This document shows, piece by piece, positions 26,422 to 33,237 of a DNA stretch of 42,682 nt. Positions within the stretch are counted from its first letter, which is position 1. Each line of letters begins with the position of its first letter. Below the pieces are notes generated by a model. That model was not told where the DNA came from. It was given only the letters and a program-made list of their open reading frames with translations, and ran no database searches. A program made the translations under genes and the position numbers. The stretch is from an uncultured Desulfovibrio sp. (GTDB lineage: Bacteria > Desulfobacterota > Desulfovibrionia > Desulfovibrionales > Desulfovibrionaceae): NCBI RefSeq assembly GCF_910584445.1, contig NZ_CAJUBO010000013.1, forward strand, positions 30,133-72,814, given 5' to 3'.

Positions 26422-28425
26422 GTGAAGGCCGGGCGTCCCGTTCCGGGCGCCCCGTTCCTGTGCGCCGTGCTGTGCGCCCTGGCGGTCTGCATGGCCGGCG
26501 GCTGCGGGCGCCGGGCGCCGGCACTGACGCCGCCGCCCGCGAGCAACGGCCTGCCGCGCGCCGATCCCGGCTATCTGCAATGGCTGGAGCGCCAGTCCAT
26601 GCTGGGGCGCGTCCCGGAACTGGCGGCCCAGGTCTCGGGCACGGAGCGTCTCTGGCATAACAGCAGCACGGCCCGGCGCGTGCCGGTGCTGTTGCGCGCC
26701 GCTCCCAACTGGCTCGCGCTGGACGCCCGCGTCCTTGCCTCAGGCACGCCCCTCTTTCGCGCGCTGCATTCGGCGCGCCTGCCGGAACGGCTCCCGGCGC
26801 TGGGGCTGGAGGGGCTTTTTCTCGCGCCTGTCGGCGAACAGGGCGACGTCTGGACGGCCAGGAGCGCCGCCGGGGGACAGCCCCGCGGACGCGCGGCCAC
26901 GGCGGCCGCCTCGTTCATGCCCGATCCCGCATGGGGCAGCGGGGAAGACTTCGCCCGCCTGGCGGAAATGGCGGAAGCGGCGGGGGTCCAGACAGGGGGC
27001 GAGCTGCCTCCGGCCGCCACCGGCCTCGGGCCGGACTTCATGCTCCAGGCCCGGCAGGCGCCGCGTTTTGGCGGTGTCTATGCCATGATCTCCGTGCCGC
27101 GCGAGGCCTGGGGCGATTTGCCCGAAGCCGCGGAAGAATGGGACTGCCGCCCTCTGGAACCCGAAGCCGTCGCCCGTCTGGCCGACCGTGGCCTCCTGCC
27201 GCCCGCGCTCATGCGCGACCGGCTGGCCTGGGCCGCGCCATCGGGCTGGGCCGCCACCGGCGAAGTGCGCGGAGTGGACGGCCAGCTTCGGCGCTGGGTC
27301 TATCGCCACGGACCGGCGGTATTGCGGCCCGTCCTGCACTGGCAGGACCCCGGCGGCCAGGCGCGGCGCATTTTTTCGGCAGCCAGCATCCTGCAGACCG
27401 GCCTTGAGGGGCAGACGCTCACCGGTCTCAGGTTCGAGGCGCTCATGGGGCTTGATGTGCCGCCGGCGGAGGGGGCTTCCGGCGGGGACGGGAGCGCCCC
27501 CGACCGCGCGGCCCTCACGCCCGGCCTGGAAGCCCTGGACGAGGCCGCGCGCGAGATCCACCGCTACGGCGGCTGGGCCATGCAGGCGGATGCCCTGCCC
27601 GCGGCGCTTGCGCCCCTCGTGCTGGACGGGCCGGTGGATTTCACCCGGGATGCCGCCACGCCCGCGGCCGCGGCCCGCGCCCTGCGGGAGGGCGACGCCG
27701 CGCCGCTGGCCGCCGCCCTGCGCGCGGCCCTTGACGCGGGCATTGAACAGCGCCGGTGCGCGCGCGGACCGGATGCCCCGGGCGGGTTCGCGTCCGGGAC
27801 GCGGGGGGACACGGCCGCCTCCCTGGCCCTGCGCGCCCTGGGGCTGCCCGCGCGCATCCCCGCCGGCGCCGGAGAGCGGCGCGCCCTGCGCGATGCCTGT
27901 CTCTTCCTGCTCGGCTGGCGCATCGGCCTGCCCGGACTCGCGTTTTTCAGCCCCGCGGAGCTTGCCGGGGCGCTGCCGCCGGAAGGCGGCGGCGACGGCG
28001 TGACGCCGGTGTGGGACGAAACGCCGGGCCGCGCGGGCGCCGCGCCGCCCATGCCGCTCGCCTTCGGCGCCCTGGCGGAGCAGGAGGGGGACGACGGCAG
28101 CTTTTTGCGCGCCGTGAGCCGTCTGCTGCTCGCCCGCAAGGCAACGGGGCTTGCGCTGGGCGAGCTTGTGGCCGTGAGCGGCGGCAGGGACGGCTGGGTG
28201 GCAACGGTCAGTTCCCTGCCTGAAGGCGGCATGTGGCTCGTCGTGGGCAATGCCTCGCCGCGCCGGCGCGCGCTCTCCGTACCGCTGCCCCGGCCGGCGC
28301 GTTCCGCGAGGGATGCGGCGCCGGATGCCTCCGGCCGGGCGCCGCGTCTTGCCGCCGGCGGCCGCGCCGTGGAGGTGGAGCTTGACGGTCGGCAATGCCG
28401 CCATGTACTTCTGGAGAAGCAATGA
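26422..28425 (+). CDS. Lipoprotein with a degenerate GH13 (amylase/TreS-like) fold
   Basis: 667 residues from GTG 26422, two bases after mazG. The signal peptide ends at a lipobox-like AGGC, giving lipid-modified Cys28. Order of GH13-like segments: LPERLPALGLEGLFLAPVGE (about 120-139, the strand after which family members place substrate loops); DFARLAEMAEAAGVQTGGELPPAATGLGPDFML (about 177-208), equivalent to the region-I strand and NHT loop; a late region GLPGLAFFSPAEL; and a C-terminal beta domain (DGSFLRAVSRLLLARKATGL, MWLVVGNASPRRRALSVPL). The catalytic motifs (region I Asp/Asn/His, the GxRxD nucleophile) are not recognisable. I read it as a surface glucan-binding or scaffold pseudo-enzyme; that function is inference. 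Confidence 0.55.
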   Translation: MKAGRPVPGAPFLCAVLCALAVCMAGGCGRRAPALTPPPASNGLPRADPGYLQWLERQSMLGRVPELAAQVSGTERLWHNSSTARRVPVLLRAAPNWLALDARVLASGTPLFRALHSARLPERLPALGLEGLFLAPVGEQGDVWTARSAAGGQPRGRAATAAASFMPDPAWGSGEDFARLAEMAEAAGVQTGGELPPAATGLGPDFMLQARQAPRFGGVYAMISVPREAWGDLPEAAEEWDCRPLEPEAVARLADRGLLPPALMRDRLAWAAPSGWAATGEVRGVDGQLRRWVYRHGPAVLRPVLHWQDPGGQARRIFSAASILQTGLEGQTLTGLRFEALMGLDVPPAEGASGGDGSAPDRAALTPGLEALDEAAREIHRYGGWAMQADALPAALAPLVLDGPVDFTRDAATPAAAARALREGDAAPLAAALRAALDAGIEQRRCARGPDAPGGFASGTRGDTAASLALRALGLPARIPAGAGERRALRDACLFLLGWRIGLPGLAFFSPAELAGALPPEGGGDGVTPVWDETPGRAGAAPPMPLAFGALAEQEGDDGSFLRAVSRLLLARKATGLALGELVAVSGGRDGWVATVSSLPEGGMWLVVGNASPRRRALSVPLPRPARSARDAAPDASGRAPRLAAGGRAVEVELDGRQCRHVLLEKQ

Positions 28426-28506
28426 AGCCCGCGTCCGGGGATGCCGTGACGCGCGGGTCCCCGGATCGGGGCAATGTCGGGACACATATATTCCAAGGAG
28501 CCAGCC

Positions 28507-30576
28507 ATGAACGACGCTGCGAACCCCACCGGCAAGGATGACGGCCCGGTGACGGCACCTTCCCCTTCCGGCGCCGGGCCTTCCGGCGCGTCGTCCGTGA
28601 CGGCGGGATCCGAACCCGGCGCGCCGGGGCAGGAAGCCGCCGCCTCCGTTGCGACTGGCGCGGCAGAAGGCGGCAGCCGCCACGGCGACACCGTCGCGGA
28701 GGCCATGGCGGCCGCGGAAGCCGCCGAACGCGCCGGCGATGCCCGGCGGCCCGACCGTTGCGAGCGTGTTTTCCGCGCCCTGGCCCATGCCGGGCCGCTC
28801 TTCCTCCTGCTGGTGCTTGCCGCCCAGGTCTGGCCCGATTTCTGGCACGCCGCGCGCGGCGATGCCCTCTACTGCCCGGCCGAGGCGCGGAACATCGAGG
28901 CCTTTTTCCTCTCCATGGCGCAAAGCGCGTGGCTCACGCCCGGCGCGGACGGCGTGGCCCACTGGCCGTTCTTCACCTGGTTCCTGGGCATGCTCGCGCC
29001 GCTTCCGGTCATGCTCACGGGTTCGACCGACCTGCTCTTCCCCCTTGCCGGGGCGCTGGGCGCGGCCCTGGCCCTGCTGGCGACCTGGGGCCTGGCGCGC
29101 GCGGCGGGCTTCGGCGCGCAGGCGGCCCTGGCGGCGGGGCTGCTGCTCCTGGCCGCGCCGCTCTTCGCGCCCCTGGGGCATTTCACCGGGCCGGCGGCGC
29201 TGGCGGCGGCGCTCATGGTGTTTTCCCTCGTCTGTTTCTGCCGGGGCTGGCAGGCGGAACGCGCCTGGTGCGCCCTGCCCGCGGGCTTTGCCCTGGCCGG
29301 TCTTGCCGGTCTGGCGGGCGGTCCCTTCCACCTTGCGCTGCCCCTGGTCGCGAGTGTCTGTTTTCTCGTCTGGCGCGGCGGGTTCCGGCGCGCCCAGGCC
29401 CTGGACGCGCTGCTGGGCTTCCTGCTCCTGCTCCTCCTGCTGGGGGCGTGGCTCGCGGCCATCATGCTCGGCGAGGATGACGGCGGCTACCTGCACCAGC
29501 TCTTTGCCGGGGCCGCGCAAAAGCCGTGGCCGCTGCCGCCGCTCTGGTGGCTGGCCGCCGCGCTGGCGACGGCGGGGCTTGTCCCCTGGATACTGGCGGT
29601 GTTCGGCGTTTCCTGGGTGCGGGTGCTGCGCGAGGCGCCCCGCAGCCTTGCCGCGTCGCGCCGCGCGGGCGGCGCCGCCCTTGTCTGGATCAGCCTGGCG
29701 CTCGGGCTGCTGTTCACGCCCTGCATCCCCGCCGCCGAGGCCCAGATGACGGCTGTGGCCCTGGCCTGTGTGGCCGCCCCGCTTCTGGGCAAGGCCATCC
29801 TTGCCCTTCCGCGCCTGGGCGGCCATCTGCTCTATGCCTGCGCCGCCCTGCTGCTGCTGGGAGCGGGCCTGCTCCTGCTCGGCGCGAGTTTTGAACTGAC
29901 GCAGGGCGCGCTGGCGCGGATGTTGCCGGTCATTCCTGACGCGCAGATCCTGGCCGCCCTCCGGGGCATGCCGGGGCTGCCCCTGCTGGGTGGCCTCTGC
30001 CTGCTGGCGGCCGTGGTCATGGCGCGTTTTGTGCGTGGCGAACATGGCGGCGGGGGCCTCGTGGCGGCCTCGGTGATGGCCGTCCTGCTCACGCAGCCGG
30101 CCACACTCCTGCTGGCGCCCCAATTGGGGACAGTGCCCGCCGCCGGCCTGCAAACGCTGGCCGCCGTCCAGAAGGCGGCCCAGGCGCGCCTTGCGCCCCG
30201 GCAGGCGCCCGGGGAGCATGAAGGCGCCCCAGCGGTCCCGCCCGCTCCCGAGACCGGCGCCGCGCCGGAAGCCGGCGGCATGACGGCACCGGCCATGCCC
30301 GAGCCTGTGGTTCCCGTTGCGCCGTCCACGCCGGACCCTGCCGACACGCCGGCGCAGGCTGCGCCTCCGGCCGCGCCCGCGACGCCGGACGCGGGAGCAG
30401 CCCCTGACGCGGCCCCGCAGGCAAGTCCCGAAGCCGCCCCCCGGACGGTTCCCGAAACCGGGACCGCGCCCGAAGTGCCGCCGTCTCCAGAAGCGGAAAA
30501 GGGGGACGCGGCGCCCGGACCGGGCCGCGCGCTTCCCCCCGCAGCGTCCGGCGCGGAGGACGTGACCAGGCTCTGA
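28507..30576 (+). CDS. Polytopic membrane protein resembling GT-C (ArnT-like) glycosyltransferases
   Basis: 689 residues from ATG 28507 with AAGGAG upstream. A polar N-terminal 90 residues rich in Ala, Gly and Pro precede about 12 membrane helices. The first external loop, DALYCPAEARNIEAFFLSMAQ then WLTPGADG and PFFTWFLGMLA, lines up with the D-E-x-R-Y and W-x-x-P-x-x-x-G...KPPLxYWL pattern of ArnT/PMT-type enzymes. Ala-Glu replaces the catalytic Asp-Glu, and the KPP motif is missing. The last 130 or so residues are a Pro/Ala/Glu-rich tail. It may be an inactive or altered lipid-linked sugar transferase. It follows the GH13-like lipoprotein gene by 81 bases, in which a palindrome (CCGGGGA...TCCCCGG, about 28436-28459) occurs. 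Confidence 0.5.
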   Translation: MNDAANPTGKDDGPVTAPSPSGAGPSGASSVTAGSEPGAPGQEAAASVATGAAEGGSRHGDTVAEAMAAAEAAERAGDARRPDRCERVFRALAHAGPLFLLLVLAAQVWPDFWHAARGDALYCPAEARNIEAFFLSMAQSAWLTPGADGVAHWPFFTWFLGMLAPLPVMLTGSTDLLFPLAGALGAALALLATWGLARAAGFGAQAALAAGLLLLAAPLFAPLGHFTGPAALAAALMVFSLVCFCRGWQAERAWCALPAGFALAGLAGLAGGPFHLALPLVASVCFLVWRGGFRRAQALDALLGFLLLLLLLGAWLAAIMLGEDDGGYLHQLFAGAAQKPWPLPPLWWLAAALATAGLVPWILAVFGVSWVRVLREAPRSLAASRRAGGAALVWISLALGLLFTPCIPAAEAQMTAVALACVAAPLLGKAILALPRLGGHLLYACAALLLLGAGLLLLGASFELTQGALARMLPVIPDAQILAALRGMPGLPLLGGLCLLAAVVMARFVRGEHGGGGLVAASVMAVLLTQPATLLLAPQLGTVPAAGLQTLAAVQKAAQARLAPRQAPGEHEGAPAVPPAPETGAAPEAGGMTAPAMPEPVVPVAPSTPDPADTPAQAAPPAAPATPDAGAAPDAAPQASPEAAPRTVPETGTAPEVPPSPEAEKGDAAPGPGRALPPAASGAEDVTRL

Positions 30577-30723
30577 AGCCCATGGATGTCCGGCTGTTGC
30601 AATTCCGGACGTTGGCGACCCTTTCCTTCGGCGGTTGACGCACGCGGCGTGCGCGGGCATGCCGTGTGCCCCGGCTGTGGAAAAGGGCGGGGGCGCCTTC
30701 GTTGCGTGTGTGCCGCTTTGCGC
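30577..30723. other. Non-coding gap before the rimP-nusA promoter
   Basis: It holds one small hairpin (GTCCGG/CCGGAC, 30588-30610) just after the stop of the membrane protein gene, with no T run. Nothing else is recognisable here; the gap as a whole to rimP is 391 bases and continues with the promoter and leader described separately. Confidence 0.5.
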
Positions 30724-30752
30724 TTGACAGCGGTGGGGAAAGCGCGTATCCA
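30724..30752 (+). promoter_or_regulatory. Sigma-70 promoter of the rimP-nusA-infB operon
   Basis: TTGACA (30724-30729), 17 bases, TATCCA (30747-30752). The -35 is perfect and the -10 weaker (four of six). It is the only good promoter in the gap before rimP and would give a leader of about 210 bases. Confidence 0.65.
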
Positions 30753-30758
30753 TGCTCC

Positions 30759-30908
30759 GTTCAAGTGGTCGTGCCCCGTGTTTTCTGGCTTTCAGGGCCG
30801 GCCGCTGCGTCCTCGAACGGGAGTGCGGGTCCGCCCGCGCGCGATCGCGCCCGGCGCGTCCGCGGTGTCCGTTCATGCGGGGAGGCCTTGAGAGGCCCCC
30901 TTTTTTTT
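30759..30908 (+). ncRNA. Candidate leader RNA or attenuator of the nusA operon
   Basis: Between the promoter at 30724 and an intrinsic terminator at 30879-30908 lies about 120 bases of GC-rich, structure-prone sequence (for example GCGGGTCCGCCCGC and GCGCGATCGCGC) with no supported gene. Transcription would give a short RNA of about 150 bases, or read through into rimP-nusA. In E. coli the same operon has a leader with NusA feedback and a tRNA (metY); no tRNA is found here. No known ncRNA family was recognised. The start is estimated from the promoter. Confidence 0.35.
30879..30908 (+). terminator. Intrinsic terminator/attenuator upstream of rimP
   Basis: GGGG-A-GGCC, loop TTGAGA, GGCC-CCC, then eight T residues (30901-30908). 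It is a classic terminator placed 59 bases before the rimP start and downstream of the operon promoter, so read-through must be needed for nusA and infB expression. Confidence 0.75.
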
Positions 30909-30967
30909 GTCCCGGCGCCGGGCCGCATGCGTTGTCGCGCCCCCGCCCATGGAGAATGCCGAACGCC

Positions 30968-31639
30968 ATGCCGGAAAGCCTTGAGGAAACCGTCACCCGT
31001 CTCGTGACGCCGCTTGTCCGCGCCCAGGGTCTGGAACTCTGGGGGGTGGAGGTCCTGCACAGCGGCCGTTTCACAGTGCGCGTCTTCGTGGACCTGCCCC
31101 GCGCGGCGGGCGCGACGGGCGCCGCTCCGGCAGCCGCCGGGACGGGTCCGGATCTCGCGGAGTCCGGTTCGGCCAGCATCGGCCAGTGCGAGGAGATTTC
31201 CCGGCAGCTGGGCCTTGCCATGGATGTGGAGGACTGCATGCCCGAGGCCTGGGTGCTGGAAGTTTCCTCCCCCGGCTTTGACCGTCGATTTTTCACGCTT
31301 GACCAGCTCGTCCCCTATGTGGGCGACCTGCTGGAGGTGCGGCTTGCGGCGCCGGTGAGCGCCGCCGGGGAAAACGGCGCCGCGCCGCGCATGCGCTGGC
31401 GCGGCAGGCTGCTCGCCGTGGACGCCGAAGGGTTTTCCCTGGAGCCGTGCGCGCTTTCTCCCGAAGGGGAGGTGCGCCCCGAAGGGCAGCCCCCCGTGCG
31501 GCTGCCGTGGTCGGAGGTGCGCCGGGCCGCGCGGATCCCCGTTTTTCAGAAGCCCGTCAAGCCCGGCAAGGGGCGGGGCCGCCATCCCAGCCAAGCCTGC
31601 CGCGCCCGCGCGGCAGCCGGAGGCAGACATGAATCTTGA
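30968..31639 (+). CDS. rimP: Ribosome maturation factor RimP (expanded)
   Basis: 223 residues from ATG 30968, longer than the usual 150 or so. Family segments: LVTPLVRAQGLELWGVEVLHSGRFTVRVFVDLP, then IGQCEEISRQLGLAMDVED, and the diagnostic EVSSPGFDRRFF. Two Ala/Gly-rich inserts separate them: about 47-72 (AAGATGAAPAAAG...) and about 130-143. A basic tail follows residue 195. RimP helps 30S subunit maturation. The stop overlaps nusA by 11 bases. GGAGA lies 12 bases before the ATG; ATG 30956 would be too close to it. Confidence 0.9.
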   Translation: MPESLEETVTRLVTPLVRAQGLELWGVEVLHSGRFTVRVFVDLPRAAGATGAAPAAAGTGPDLAESGSASIGQCEEISRQLGLAMDVEDCMPEAWVLEVSSPGFDRRFFTLDQLVPYVGDLLEVRLAAPVSAAGENGAAPRMRWRGRLLAVDAEGFSLEPCALSPEGEVRPEGQPPVRLPWSEVRRAARIPVFQKPVKPGKGRGRHPSQACRARAAAGGRHES

Positions 31640-32972
31640 ACTCAAGAAGGCCATTGACCAGATCAGCAAGGACAAGGGCCTTGACCGCGACATGCTCATC
31701 GACACCCTGGAAGAGGCCGTGCGGATGTCCGTGCTGCGCCGCTTCAGCGAGGACATGGACGTGGAAGTGACCTATAATGACGATACCGGTGACATTGAGG
31801 TCTATCAGTTCAAAATCGTGGTCGAGGACGGCGACGTTGCCAATGAGGATACCCAGATCGCCCTGGCCGAAGCCCGCGAGCACGATCCCTCGGTCCAGCT
31901 GGACGACGAGATGGGCTTCCGCGTCAAGGTGGAGGACCTGGGCCGCATCGCCGCGCAGTCGGCCAAGCAGGTCATCATCCAGCGCATGCGCGACGCCGAG
32001 CAGGAGATCATCTACGAGGAATACAAGGACCGCGTGGGCGAGATCGTCTCGGGCATCGTCCAGCGGCGTGACAAGGGCGGCTGGGTGGTCAACCTCGGCC
32101 GCACCGAGGCCATCCTGCCCCGGGAGGAGCAGATCCCGCGCGAGCACTACAAGCGCGGCGACCGCCTTCAGGCGCTCATCATCGATGTGCGCAAGGAGGG
32201 GCGCGGCCCGCAGGTCGTCATTTCGCGCGCGCACCGCGACTACATGGCGGCGCTCTTCCGCCGCGAGGTGCCCGAGGTGGACGACGGCGTGGTGCAGATC
32301 ATGGGCGTCGCGCGCGACCCCGGCTCCCGGGCCAAGGTGGCCGTCATCTCGCGCGAGCGCGATGTGGACCCGGTGGGCGCGTGCGTGGGCGTGCGCGGTT
32401 CGCGCATCCAGAACATCGTGCAGGAGCTTCACGGCGAGCGCATCGACATCGTGGTCTGGAGTCCGGACATCGCCACCTATGCGCGCAATGCCCTGGCGCC
32501 GGCCCTGGTTTCGCGCATCGTGGTGGACGAGGAGGAGAACCTGCTGGAAGTCATCGTGCCCGATGACCAGCTCACCAACTCCATCGGCCGCAAGGGGCAG
32601 AACGTCAAGCTTGCGGCGCGGCTGCTCGGCTGGAAGGTCGATATCTTCACCGAGACCCGCTACAACGAGGCCAATGCCATCGGTCACGGACTCGAACAGG
32701 TGGCGAGTGTGGCCGAAGTTTCCATCGAGGCCCTGCTGGCGGCGGGCTATTCCTCGCTGACCGCCCTGCGCGCGGCCACGGACGGGGAACTTTCCGACAA
32801 GCTCGGCATCAGCGAGGCGCGCATCTCCGACCTGCGCTCGGCCATCAACTTCCTTGCGCCGGTGGTGGAGGAAGACCCCGAGCCGTCGGATGTGAGCCTG
32901 GCGCTGCCGGAAGCGGGGGAAACGGCGCCGGCGGAAGGTGACGGCGCCGGGACGGACGGCGGGCATGCCTGA
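31629..32972 (+). CDS. nusA: Transcription elongation/termination factor NusA
   Basis: 447 residues. N-terminal RNA-polymerase-binding domain (1-125); S1 domain about 137-200 (GEIVSGIVQRRDKGGWVVNLG, with ILPREEQIP); KH1 with DPVGACVGVRGSRIQNIV and KH2 with NSIGRKGQNVKLAARL. A helix-hairpin-like C-terminal part (VSIEALLAAGYSSLTALRAA) follows, shorter than the E. coli double acidic repeat. NusA modulates pausing, termination and antitermination. It sits between rimP and ylxR, overlapping both, the standard bacterial order. Confidence 0.96.
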   Translation: MNLELKKAIDQISKDKGLDRDMLIDTLEEAVRMSVLRRFSEDMDVEVTYNDDTGDIEVYQFKIVVEDGDVANEDTQIALAEAREHDPSVQLDDEMGFRVKVEDLGRIAAQSAKQVIIQRMRDAEQEIIYEEYKDRVGEIVSGIVQRRDKGGWVVNLGRTEAILPREEQIPREHYKRGDRLQALIIDVRKEGRGPQVVISRAHRDYMAALFRREVPEVDDGVVQIMGVARDPGSRAKVAVISRERDVDPVGACVGVRGSRIQNIVQELHGERIDIVVWSPDIATYARNALAPALVSRIVVDEEENLLEVIVPDDQLTNSIGRKGQNVKLAARLLGWKVDIFTETRYNEANAIGHGLEQVASVAEVSIEALLAAGYSSLTALRAATDGELSDKLGISEARISDLRSAINFLAPVVEEDPEPSDVSLALPEAGETAPAEGDGAGTDGGHA

Positions 32973-33237
32973 GTCCGGTGCGGACGGCGGCCCGGTGCGG
33001 ATGTGCGTCATCTGCCGCCGCCGTTTTGCCAAGGCGGCCCTGCGCCGCCATGTGCTGACGCCGGAAGGACGTTTGATCATTGACGAGACGCACGCCAGCC
33101 CGGGCAGGGGCTGGTATCTGTGTTCCGATCCTGCCTGCGAACGCAGGTTCGCGAACTACAGGCCGGGAACGCGGCATTCGGGGCGGCGCGCACGCGCTGC
33201 CGCCGGGACGAGCAAGGGGGCCATATGGCAGAAATGA
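32965..33237 (+). CDS. ylxR: YlxR/RnpM-family RNA-binding protein (DUF448)
   Basis: 90 residues from ATG 32965, overlapping the nusA stop. Family motifs: RMCVICRRRFAKAALRRHVL and GRGWYLCSDPACERRF, with the paired Cys and the G-R-G-x-Y-L-C signature. In Firmicutes the homologue binds RNase P RNA and also acts in transcription regulation. A basic C-terminal tail (GRRARAAAG) fits RNA binding. It overlaps infB by 13 bases in another frame. Confidence 0.9.
   Translation: MPESGADGGPVRMCVICRRRFAKAALRRHVLTPEGRLIIDETHASPGRGWYLCSDPACERRFANYRPGTRHSGRRARAAAGTSKGAIWQK

Noticed and set aside
26740..31296. A minus-strand open frame of 1518 codons across the lipoprotein, GT-C-like and rimP genes
   Set aside because: Arg/Gly/Gln-rich low-complexity shadow of GC-rich genes on the plus strand. 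It crosses a promoter and terminator of the opposite strand and has no recognisable domain.
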